From the NCBI RefSeq assembly GCF_000003605.2, contig NW_003122908.1:167253-231252 (forward strand): a DNA stretch of 64,000 nucleotides. Direction: 5' to 3'. A program made the translations under genes and the position numbers. The stretch comes from Saccoglossus kowalevskii (Eukaryota; Hemichordata; Enteropneusta; Harrimaniidae). This document shows positions 37,501 to 47,631 of this stretch, piece after piece (position 1 is the first letter of the stretch; the number at the start of each line of letters is the position of its first letter). The notes beneath the pieces are model-generated. The model did no database searches. It saw nothing but the letters and a program-made list of their open reading frames with translations, and had not been told where the DNA came from.

Positions 37501-40500
37501 GCGTAAGTGTTTTATAAAAAGGGGACTTTCATCTTTTTGGTTGTGTAATATGTGTATATAAACACATGTGACTGATGTGACTGGTTTGAGTTTACTAAAT
37601 ACAAATTATGTAAATCATTTCAAACATTGTATTGTGGCCTTTATTCAAACCCAATTATCCAATGTATTGCCACATTGTTTGTTTAGTATTCATGTGATTG
37701 GTCTAATTCTTTATCTAACATGGAATAATGAAATCACAACCATTAGACCAATTAAGATGCTTTCGTTTATTGAATCGCTGTGACACTTCCATCTCAATTG
37801 AAATTAAATGATGTACCGGTAACTATTATTTAATGTCCTGTTATTATCAAAAGTCAGGTTGACAAAAGGTAACGTTTCTATATGATATTGTCTGAATATA
37901 ACATGGCAAAGTTATTTATAATTTTGAGTTGAAATGATATACCCAATGAATATTCATCAGCATGTAGCATATTGCCGAAGTTATTAATAATGCGGTTGAT
38001 ATCGTATGCTCCACCTATATTATTAATGGTTGAATGTCCTGTAATTAACAGTTAATAATTAACAAATAATTAAGTCAAGTCAATAAAACTCAACTTCATT
38101 CAACTTTACATAATATATTCTGAATGTGATGGTATGGTTGTTTTAACTTTCAGGTCTTGCTTTTCGCTTATGATTTTTTTGCCCAAAATTAACAAAGAAG
38201 TTTATTAGAAATTCAAAAAAAACGTTGTAAAATGTTGCAGCGAAATATCCGCAAGAAAATTGATGGCGAACATATTGTGGAATCCATATTGTAAACCATG
38301 CTGTTAATTATTAGATACTGCACGTTCTGTTTATAGAGGGACTGCAGTCACCAGATGTTAAATTTAAATACACATTTTTTTTGCTGCAAAATGTGATTCT
38401 GAAATTCAGTCATAACCAGGAGACCTGAGAAATGTAATATAATTATAAACTCATAAATGAATAATTATTATAAACAATTTAAATTTGAATGTCTGAAAAA
38501 TATGAATTGTGTAAAATCTGATCCACTGTGTATTTTTTTTGGAGAAACAAACTCAGTGAAAATTCGCAACGTTTTGTAGCAGCCAAAGTTTCTCAGATCC
38601 TACCACATTGGATATCAGTGACAGTCACAAAATTTTCCGTTCATGAATGCCATAAAATTCGGATATTACAAAAAATTCCACCTGGGAAAAATTACTGTAA
38701 ATGTATTAATTATTCATTGGGTTTTAATTTTAATTTTGTTATTTTTTAAATTCCGCTAAATTAAATCTACGAGAAACAGGTAAAATAACAATAAAACTTG
38801 TTTCCTTCACAAATTTGTGAAATTAAAACACAGTGAATATTCTCAAAACATCAAATTAGTAAAATTAAATGTCAGTGAAAATAAATGGTTTTACAGTAAA
38901 AATTTTGCAGTGTATTGCTGACTATTAGGTCATACTTGTATGCATAATAAAGCAGATTATCCTTGCTCCTACGAAAATAAAATACAGTGACCCCTCGCTT
39001 ATTTCCACCCCAGCAAATTGCAATATCACGGATAATTAGATGGCTAACAACAAATTGTAGATGTACCAGATGTCAAGTGGTACTTATGACAAATCAATAC
39101 GCGATTTTCCAATATATTATTGCGTATATATAACCTTTCAATAGATCATTTCCCATTCCTTGCCAGATCCTACTCGAATGAAAAAAAACAAGACAAACAA
39201 AGAGCACAGCGTTCTAGTGGCGTTGAAACATCGCGTGGAATTCTATGGGACAAATGGGAAACTATTTTTTGAGGTTTTTCCCCACTAAATAATGTGCTAT
39301 ACACATTTTATGATGGAAAATTTTGATGAGGTAAAGGTATCTCAATGCCATATTGCTCTCTGAAAGAGGCATTTCAAAATAAAACAAATCAGACTTTCAC
39401 ATCTTTCACGTATTGCGGTACGCGAGATCTCACAATGAACGGAAAATCAACTATTAACTTTTAGTTTTAGAATTTATTAATCATGATCTTGATGTTTTTC
39501 AATAAGCAAAACATACATGTAAATTAATATGTGTGTTATTTATACATTTGCAATGCAATTCTCGATGCCCCTTGATAAGTTGCAACCCGTAATAAGTCAC
39601 CTTATTTGCTTTGATCTCAATATTTACGACTTAGCGAGGGGTCACTGTACTTTTTAGATACATTATATATAAAATATGTTTTTGAAATGCAGTTGGTCAC
39701 CATGAAAACACAAGAGCAAAATGACTTGATTTCCAAGAACACAGGGTGTTTGCATCAGACTTTGACAATACGCTATTATTTTACTTCTTCTTCAAAAATG
39801 CTACTCCAATTGCTTTCAATGATTCTTTGATACCCTACCCAAACTTTAATTGTTTTGAGCCACAGACTCAATGTGAATCATGACTCCACTGGCCAAGATT
39901 CATCTACTAATGAATGCGAATTTTAGTAAATTTGGTTAAGATTCGTGGGAGCTTGTTTCCAACCGGGCTTGGTTGACACCAGCAATAGAAAGATGATCAA
40001 GCAGCCCTGTCACGTAGTCTCAAACTGAATATGCTCTCTCTGGAAAAATGCACTATATGTCAGAATGGACACTTGCAAATTAAACAGGAGAGACAACAGT
40101 GACATTCAATGTATGAAACAAAAATATATTTAAAAAAAACAACACTTAAGTAGAATGTAATCAAAGCCAAGGTTATTTATTTACCCATTTTTTATTGCAA
40201 GACTTTGCTTTGCTGAAACAGCAGAGCTATTTGGACCATCATGTAAATAAGATAGTTCATGTACCAAGGTCGCAATTGAATACAGGATTGTTGTATAGAT
40301 AGTAAAAATGGATTGTAATGTCCTTCAAGACATAAATGCAAATTTCAATGAAATGGGTATGCTTGAAAAACAAATTGAAAATCCTTGGTTCACGAATAAT
40401 CCTTGCTGTGTTCAAGAATTACATTCTAAAAACGTTAGCTAAATATGTGTTGTTCATGTTTTTATTTTTGCATTATCTTTGTTTGTTTTACATAATTAAT

Positions 40501-43500
40501 GAATAAGGCCTTACAAGAAATATGCACATACTGTTAGTTGGATACAGTCTTGGAAGGGTCTCGTATTGTTAACTTTCAACAAACAAACAAACAATCAGTA
40601 CATTTATTCTTGTAGCTGTTAGACCACTTAAAAATTTGCTACAGTCACTTTGACATAAGTGCTGTGTATGCAAATTAGCTGTTATCCTTTTTTATCATTT
40701 TGTGCGAGTCTTGCAAATGTTTTGAAATAGTCACACTTTGTTGTCAATATGTCACTTAAACTTACTGGGTTGATGTCATTTGTTATCATAAATAGAACAA
40801 CATCTAGTAAATGCTTGGTATGATCTTTTTCCCCCCCTTGATTTCCCCCTTCTGTTTTATTATTCATCATAAATAATTGTTTCTTTCTTAACAGTGCCCT
40901 GCATTAAAGTGGCCATCAGCAAAGGTCTTGGTATGGGCATTATTGTTGGTTCAGTCATAGGTAAGTGACTTGGTACAGTAAAATATTATTTCTGGACTCC
41001 AATCGCAGTCAAATTATCGACATAAATGATGTCGCACACGTGCACATTCATTTTGTTTTATTAAATACTTTCTCAGATTTTGTTTTAATTTGATGCAAAG
41101 GAAAGGCCTATATCTGTTGTATGGTCTCTCGGGTATTTTTGAATTTCCAAAAAAATGAAACCGACTGGTGGCCATTTTTCATAAGAGAAAAAGAAAATCC
41201 CAAAGTTTTATTGTGTCATCCACCGATTCTCAAATGTATCCGAGTAGATTTATTAGTATGAACATTACACATGATGAGTTATTCATGCACACCAGTTTGT
41301 TTTATGATTTGATTCAAAATGGCTGACTTGTGGCTATGTTGGTTTTATTTTTGCGTGTTTTTAACCAATTCTTGGACATGCTTTGGCCGATTTTGTTCAA
41401 AGTTGGTAAAAGACAAGACATGAGAGCGTGCTGATGTGAATTGTTCCAACATGTTATCGACCATTTCTTTGGTGTGCCTGGCTACTGATTTACATCATTT
41501 ATTTTCAAGATTTGACTTAAAATTGGTGCATTCCACCCATTTCAGACAGGCAAGACGTAATGGTGTGAATATTTCTTGTGATCAAATTCAATGTGATACA
41601 TCCACATCTCCTCCAATATTTGAATGCATCGCATTCACTGGGCAAATTCCATATGAATGAATCACATTCTTCCAGTGATACAATACAATCAAACATATCC
41701 ACATTATTTAATTTTCATGGCATTTATGGCCATGTATTTTTTTTTATCAACGATTCAGACTGACATTTATGTCTCTTCTTTAAAGTAAAATGTCGTTCTG
41801 ATTTCGAACATTTCAGGACTTATTGTGTTTACACTTTCACATATCATGTATACATGTGCACGTAAATTTCTATTACAATGTAGCTGTCATAGATCAAAAT
41901 TAAGTTTTTATGGATTGAGACACACCTACAAGGTTTGCCAGAACCATATCCTGCTGTATTCCTTGACTGATTATATTTGCCGTCTCTACAATTAGGTTCT
42001 TATAATATTACCAATACAAAAAAATGAATTATTTAATTTCATACCAATAACTTTCACTGATGTTTTTTTTTTCCCCCAGAACAAATTAATCATTGTACGA
42101 GACCAATTTCTTTAGGAAAAAAGACAATAATGCTACTTCTGTTGTTGTATTTTTATGTTTTTTCAGTTAAATTACCTCAGATTTTAAAGATTCTTGCGGC
42201 TCAAAGTGGAGAAGGCATCAGTTTCATAAGTGTAGTGTTGGAATTGGTTGCAATCTCAGCTACATGGTCTTACAGTGTGGCAAGTGGATTTCCATTTGTG
42301 TGAGTAATGAGACTAATATTTTAATTTTATTCAATTACACAGAACCTATATAGTGAATCTGATGCAGCATCATGCCAATTCTAACACTCAAGACTTATTT
42401 TGATGAACATCCAATCACTCATGGTGTGCATGTCATTTGAATAAATTACAATACCGTATTTGTCACTTGCCATGTATTGTTTACAAATTACTTGTATATG
42501 CTAAACTTGTGTTTTGTCATTACTGTGTTGGTAAAAGTTTAATATTGTATTTCCTAACCCGAGAAGACACAACAAACTAGTTAGCACTGTTGTGCTTTCA
42601 CTGGTACACAGGTGGATAGGAATGTCCGTTGTGACTTCCTTTCAGCTGATGTGCATCACGGAGGAATTGATTCCACTATACTGGTATTCTTGCTTTGGTA
42701 TCTTTTTTCACATCTCCAAGTGAGCATCCACCAAGGATTTACCATTTAAGATAGACAATGTGCATTCAACAGGTGGTTATGTCAATTTCTGACATAAAAA
42801 AAATAATTCAGCAGGTGAATGTCAATTTCTGGCAAACATTTCGTTCATCAGGTGATTGTGTCAATTTGTGACATAAAAGTTTCATTCAACAGATGGCTAT
42901 TTCAAATTTTGACAAAAGAATAATTCAACAGGTGGCTATGCCATTCAATAAGCCATTTTCCGCAAGTTGCAAGATCGTTGGACGATGAAACGCCAAATTT
43001 ACGGAGAAAGTCTTCGATTTAGCGCCATTTTGAATCAAAACTTGACCTTTATCACATGANNNNNNNNNNNNNNNNNNNNNNNNNNNNNNNNNNNNNNNNN
43101 NNNNNNNNNNNNNNNNNNNNNNNNNNNNNNNNNNNNNNNNNNNNNNNNNNNNNNNNNNNNNNNNNNNNNNNNNNNNNNNNNNNNNNNNNNNNNNNNNNNN
43201 NNNNNNNNNNNNNNNNNNNNNNNNNNNNNNNNNNNNNNNNNNNNNNNNNNNNNNNNNNNNNNNNNNNNNNNNNNNNNNNNNNNNNNNNNNNNNNNNNNNN
43301 NNNNNNNNNNNNNNNNNNNNNNNNNNNNNNNNNNNNNNNNNNNNNNNNNNNNNNNNNNNNNNNNNNNNNNNNNNNNNNNNNNNNNNNNNNNNNNNNNNNN
43401 NNNNNNNNNNNNNNNNNNNNNNNNNNNNNNNNNNNNNNNNNNNNNNNNNNNNNNNNNNNNNNNNNNNNNNNNNNNNNNNNNNNNNNNNNNNNNNNNNNNN

Positions 43501-46500
43501 NNNNNNNNNNNNNNNNNNNNNNNNNNNNNNNNNNNNNNNNNNNNNNNNNNNNNNNNNNNNNNNNNNNNNNNNNNNNNNNNNNNNNNNNNNNNNNNNNNNN
43601 NNNNNNNNNNNNNNNNNNNNNNNNNNNNNNNNNNNNNNNNNNNNNNNNNNNNNNNNNNNNNNNNNNNNNNNNNNNNNNNNNNNNNNNNNNNNNNNNNNNN
43701 NNNNNNNNNNNNNNNNNNNNNNNNNNNNNNNNNNNNNNNNNNNNNNNNNNNNNNNNNNNNNNNNNNNNNNNNNNNNNNNNNNNNNNNNNNNNNNNNNNNN
43801 NNNNNNNNNNNNNNNNNNNNNNNNNNNNNNNNNNNNNNNNNNNNNNNNNNNNNNNNNNNNNNNNNNNNNNNNNNNNNNNNNNNNNNNNNNNNNNNNNNNN
43901 NNNNNNNNNNNNNNNNNNNNNNNNNNNNNNNNNNNNNNNNNNNNNNNNNNNNNNNNNNNNNNNNNNNNNNNNNNNNNNNNNNNNNNNNNNNNNNNNNNNN
44001 NNNNNNNNNNNNNNNNNNNNNNNNNNNNNNNNNNNNNNNNNNNNNNNNNNNNNNNNNNAAAATTCTGACATCAAATTCATTCAATAGGTGGTTATGTCAA
44101 ATTCTGACATCAAATTCATTCAATAGGTGGTTATGTCAAATTCTGATATCAAAGATTAATTCAACAGGTGTTATGTCAGTCAATTTCTGATATAAAATTC
44201 ATTCAACAGGTGGTTAGGTAAAAATTCTTTGATGAAAGTTTCATTCAACAGGTGGTCATGTCAAATTTTTACATATAATAATTTAACAAGCGATTATGTC
44301 AAATTTTGATATAAAAAATAATTCAACAGGCAATCATGTCAGAAAGAGTTGATGGTTGATTGTCTTGTATTGCCTCTATGCCATGTACCGGTATATAAAT
44401 GTTCAGACAATGAGTAAAAGCATATACTAGTATACAATCTGGAATGTGATGTGTCAAAAATACCTATACAAACAAGCTGCTCTCTGATTGGTCTGACTGT
44501 TATGTGTTAGGGTCAGGTAGCCAATCAGGCACAATCTTGTAAGTATTGACCCTATACTGTGGCAAAAAGGCAGTCCAATGGGAGTTTTGAGGTTAAGTTC
44601 AAGTTTGGGTTTCCGAAGTTTTTCAGTGCCAAAAGTATTTATGAAATATGAAATATTGACAAACTCAATGTTCAAACATGAAACTGTGAGAATGTATGTA
44701 ACCTTTCAAAGCTAACATGGATTCTGTCACTATCAGATTAGTATCACACCATGCAAAATACACGCCCAACAATAATGGCGAGAACGCCTCTGCCCTGCCA
44801 CTCTCAAAGATTGACTAATGTCTACATTTACTAACCCACAGTTCCGCTAATTACCTGCAGTGCCTCGCCTCAATACCATTTGCTGAAAACTCTGACTTCA
44901 ACCACCACTCTACATAGCTACCACTCCGTAATCTAAGCTCCCACCTGTCTATATCCATTCTGCCACAGAGGGCGCACATCGAAAAATCACATATGCAATT
45001 GAAATAAAGATAAATAATAAGAATTCACGACAGATTCTCTTTTGCAACTTTTTGCTTACTGGTATTCTAAACTCTGACACAACAAAAATAGAACGATTTG
45101 AAATGTGATCTCTAACGGTTTAGTAATTCGCAACTTCACAAAAACAAATTACCGAAACATGGTGGTGCTATTTGATACAGTGATATGTGGATACAACTGA
45201 CGTACATTTCTATAATGTGTCATCGCAGATCATTTAAATACTGATTTTTTTCTCTAATTTCCAGCGCATGGGGTGAAAGTTTTTTCCTGGCTGTGCAGAG
45301 CATCACCATCGGCATACTGGTTCTATACTACAGTGGCAAAAGTGGAGCGGCTTTAATTTTCCTTAGTCTGTACTCTGTGATGATGTACACTCTATTGTCG
45401 GGTTTAGTATCCATTCAGTTTCTGGCATTTCTACAGTCTATGAATATTGTAATGATTGTTATAAGCAGGGTAAGTTAGCACATATCTGTTGGTTGTGTGC
45501 CATCACTGTTGTGAGAGGTTAGAACTACATGTAAATTGCCATTAAATACATATTTAGTTTCGGTTTCTCTGTATTTTTGGTAATTCTGAAATTTGAGTTA
45601 TTCGTGAATGATAAATTTGATTGCCCGAAAAATATAAACCGTGTAAAATCAACCTATCTCAATATCCTTGTGAGAGACCGACTCAGCTCTGTACCATTGT
45701 ACACATTCTAGCTGACTATTGGACACACCCAGTAATTATAAATACTGTCATTAAGTTGCACCCTCCCCTTTTATACTTTTTAAATTTGATCATTGTTTTT
45801 ATACAAATATATTTTTTTCAAAAAAAAACAAAATATGAAAATCACAGACCCGGCACTGTAATAGCTGCTGATTTGTAGCAATTCATCATAATATCAGAAT
45901 GACTATATTTCAGTAGTATTTTAGTTGTGTTGCTGTGCACATAAAGGTAAAGCGGCTCTTTAATGTTCCATGTGATGTGAAATTGTGTGCATATGTGATC
46001 ACCATAAGCATATTGCAACGTATAATACCAAGAAAGTTTATTGATTGTTGTAACGACCAATGAGCAACAAAGGTTGATGCAATTCCCTAATGTCTGGGTG
46101 CAGTATTATGTTGATGATTATACATCTTTTTTGTACTTCAGTAAAACATAACAGCCGGAATTCGTGACAAAAACACATTTTGCAAAAGTATACAATCTGT
46201 CATGCATTATATACTATTCTCATCTTAGCATCCATGTTCATCATGGTTTTTTGAGAGGGGATGCTTAGTGAAGCACATCTTTAAAAATTATCCAAATTAC
46301 GAATTTTCGTTCACAATGCCAGATTAAGGGGAATATAGTCTTTTTTTGAAAAACTAAATTGTTAAATGTGTTGTCGTCATTCATTTCCACGTTTACATAG
46401 AAAATAAATGCTCACTAAAAATATGCACATAATATTTACGTAACATTTACAGTGTAAAAATTACAGCGTCAAAGTTGAGAGATTTATCTTGGTTGTTGAA

Positions 46501-47414
46501 TGTATTCAACTGTATTTATAATTTCTGCCATGATGTTTCTCTGCACAATTTGAGCTCCAACCCACGCCCTCTGAACTGACTGGTCATGTCTGTTATAAAC
46601 CAGTTGTGGAATATACCTGTATATGATGGAATTTTTTCACAATGCACTGCAGAAGTGAATTATTGATATTTAAATACGGCCTGTTGGCATGGATTTCAAT
46701 GAAACAAAGACAAGATTATTTTTTGTTGTAATTCACAATTTTTGAAAGGTAAACTGAATGTGGAAAAAACCTTTCACAAACATAAACATCCTATTCACCA
46801 TAATTATTCAGGAGAGTAAAAAAAACGTTCAATGACCGAGTTTCGTAACTTGACGGTTACATTTTGTGGGCGCTAAGTCAAACATGACCCCCAAAACAGA
46901 TATACCATACCCACTTAGTCAAGCGTGGGAGCAAGGTCGGACGAGTGGTTGTGTGGAAATGTTTGAATGTGCCATCAATAATCTTGAATGCGTCAATGTT
47001 TGAGATATAGTTTAACCAATCAAAGGGTGAATTTAAACGTGTAAATCTGTTATGGAGCGGATGTGCTTTTATTTGAAATGGAACAGTAAAATTTGATTGT
47101 TTTCGGTGTTAGATGCATAATAATGTTGCGTATCTCATTCTAGGACTGTCATCGATACCAACATCGCTAAAACTTGTCTGTTTTCTCCACAGCTGATGCA
47201 AGTGGTGGCAAACCTCAGAAACGGTCACACAGGTCAGCTGTCCTTCATTACCTACCTCATGTTGTTTCTGGGATCCATCGCTCGTATTTTCACGTCAATC
47301 CAAGAAACTGGTGATCCTACCATGATAGCTACCTACATTGTATCAACGACATGTAACTGCGTTATAGTATCGCAGATTCTCTACTATTCCAGCGTTAAAC
47401 CTAAGAAGGAATGA
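31555..47414 (+). CDS. MPDU1: MPDU1, mannose-P-dolichol utilization defect 1 protein (five coding exons)
   Basis: Coding exons: 31555-31648, 40895-40960, 42167-42299, 45265-45469, 47193-47414. All have GT-AG sites and join in phase to 720 nt, 239 residues (human 247). The product is an ER multi-pass PQ-loop protein needed for use of dolichol-P-mannose and dolichol-P-glucose in the lumen, serving N-glycan precursor, GPI-anchor and C-/O-mannose synthesis; loss in humans causes a congenital disorder of glycosylation. Seen here: about seven hydrophobic segments (roughly 40-60, 74-93, 101-120, 125-143, 146-165, 184-200, 211-231); the PQ motif at 57-58 in VKLPQILKIL; the degenerate second repeat with NGHTGQLS at 176-183; and the family signature IFTSIQETGDP at 198-208. 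The start has A at -3 and G at +4. Alignment from memory shows no missing segment. It stands alone, not in a cluster. Confidence 0.97.
32292..32448. mobile_element. Mutator-like MITE, 157 bp
   Basis: Perfect 16-bp terminal inverted repeats AAAGACACTAGAGAAG are flanked by 9-bp direct repeats AGCAAGGGC (32283-32291) and GGCAAGGGC (32449-32457), differing at one base. A 9-bp target duplication is the hallmark of MULE transposons. No coding capacity. It lies in MPDU1 intron 1. Confidence 0.65.
33204..33840. mobile_element. Large foldback element, 637 bp, about 160-bp arms
   Basis: The left arm (33204 to about 33366) and right arm (about 33678-33840) are inverted copies, both ending TTTACAGCAAGTCTCAG. 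Each arm contains a smaller palindrome around CTCGCTAGCGAATTGG and a TTTCGAATCTCGCTGGCGCC stretch that resembles a pol III B box plus tRNA acceptor end. No clear target duplication. The non-palindromic centre (about 33367-33677) shows no coding function. Confidence 0.75.
36251..36450. mobile_element. TA-flanked AT-rich MITE, 200 bp
   Basis: Terminal inverted repeats of about 42 bp start TGTAAAATACTTTATTTT and include GGAATTAATTTT. TA dinucleotides lie directly outside each end (36249-36250, 36451-36452), as for Tc1/mariner-type insertions. Internal GTGAAAATAAA words repeat in both orientations. Confidence 0.6.
37359..37491 (+). mobile_element. TTAA-type MITE, core A, copy A2 (CpG-decayed)
   Basis: Starts TTAAAGGACGG and aligns through its whole length with copies A1 and A3, sharing AAATAAACAATG and ATATCGAACAGGACGCGG. 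Where A1 reads ACACGCGTTGTATACGTC this copy reads ACATGCATTGTATATGTC, three CpG losses in 18 bases. It lies in MPDU1 intron 1. Confidence 0.6.
38695..38896. mobile_element. TA-flanked AT-rich MITE, 202 bp
   Basis: Imperfect inverted ends CTGTAAATGTATTAATTATT and (complement) CTGTAAAACCATTTATTTTC, with TA at both borders. Ends and body words resemble the element at 36251-36450, so both probably belong to one family. Confidence 0.5.
38985..39647. mobile_element. Pogo/Tigger-like non-autonomous element, 663 bp
   Basis: Terminal inverted repeats CAGTGACCCCTCGCT at both ends, flanked by TA (38983-38984 and 39648-39649). CAGTGACCCCTCG-type termini with a TA target are typical of the pogo/Tigger branch of Tc1/mariner. 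No transposase reading frame is visible. It keeps many CpGs although it lies in a CpG-poor intron, which suggests a fairly recent insertion. Confidence 0.65.
40961..42166 (+). other. MPDU1: MPDU1 intron 2
   Basis: 1.2 kb from GTAAGT to a TTTTTTCAG acceptor; phase 1. AT-rich and CpG-poor. No other feature recognised. Confidence 0.85.
42762..44341 (+). repeat. 39-bp minisatellite spanning an assembly gap
   Basis: Degenerate units reading ATTCAACAGGTGGTTATGTC followed by AAATTCTGACATCAAA occur about five times before the gap (42762-42950) and about seven times after it (44059-44341). The right side is the more regular (39-bp period between the first copies). The array almost certainly continues through the unsequenced bases. 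Confidence 0.85.
43060..44058. other. Assembly gap, 999 N
   Basis: Run of 999 undetermined bases inside MPDU1 intron 3, embedded in the 39-bp tandem repeat. Open frames across it are artefacts. Confidence 0.99.
44410..44549 (+). repeat. Dispersed repeat, copy 1
   Basis: CTCTCTGATTGG, then CAATCAGG, then TCTTGTA recur in the same order and spacing at about 58036-58102. The preceding 60 bases also align loosely (TATACAA.., GTGTCAAAAA). The CTGATTGG and CCAATCAG words can pair as a hairpin. Family unknown. Confidence 0.5.
45470..47192 (+). other. MPDU1: MPDU1 intron 4
   Basis: 1.7 kb from GTAAGT to TTTTCTCCACAG; phase 0. AT-rich; CpG begins to return after about 46.8 kb. No other gene recognised. 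Confidence 0.85.
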
Positions 47415-47625
47415 GTTTGTCTAATTAGTGTTTTAAATTGAGTATTTGACTTGTATTTAGCATTTCGAATTTGTATGTAAATTTGTACATTTGACTTTTG
47501 ATGTCTGCCAATAATAATAAGATGTACTAACATCAAATTTCAATACGAGTTTTTGACACGAATGTTATTTACATAAGTCGTCCATTATACTATCTCCAAC
47601 ACTTGGTGTGGCAGCCCCATATAAA

Positions 47626-47631
47626 AATAAA
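47626..47631 (+). terminator. MPDU1: Likely MPDU1 polyadenylation signal
   Basis: AATAAA about 210 bases after the stop codon; it is the first canonical hexamer in the 3' UTR. An AATAATAATAA stretch near 47509 is a weaker alternative. Confidence 0.5.

Larger units (their letters stand above)
31649..40894 (+). other. MPDU1: MPDU1 intron 1
   Basis: Bounded by GGTAAG and a TTTCTTAACAG acceptor. It is a 9.2-kb transposon sink: MULE-like (32292), foldback (33204), two TA-flanked AT-rich elements (36251, 38695), a TTAA-type A element (37359) and a pogo-like element (38985). A GT microsatellite lies at 32555-32576. CpG is frequent in the first 2 kb, then strongly depleted. Confidence 0.85.
42300..45264 (+). 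other. MPDU1: MPDU1 intron 3
   Basis: 3.0 kb from GTGAGT to TTTCCAG; phase 2. It holds the 39-bp minisatellite with the assembly gap and a dispersed repeat at about 44410-44549. A short open stretch at 42645-42721 after TTTCAG has no counterpart in MPDU1 and is not called as an exon. Confidence 0.85.

Noticed and set aside
42645-42721. Extra MPDU1 exon after a TTTCAG
   Set aside because: The encoded peptide has no counterpart in MPDU1, and exons 3 and 4 already join in phase to a full-length protein.
43035-44087. Three open frames of about 345 codons
   Set aside because: They consist of undetermined bases in the assembly gap.
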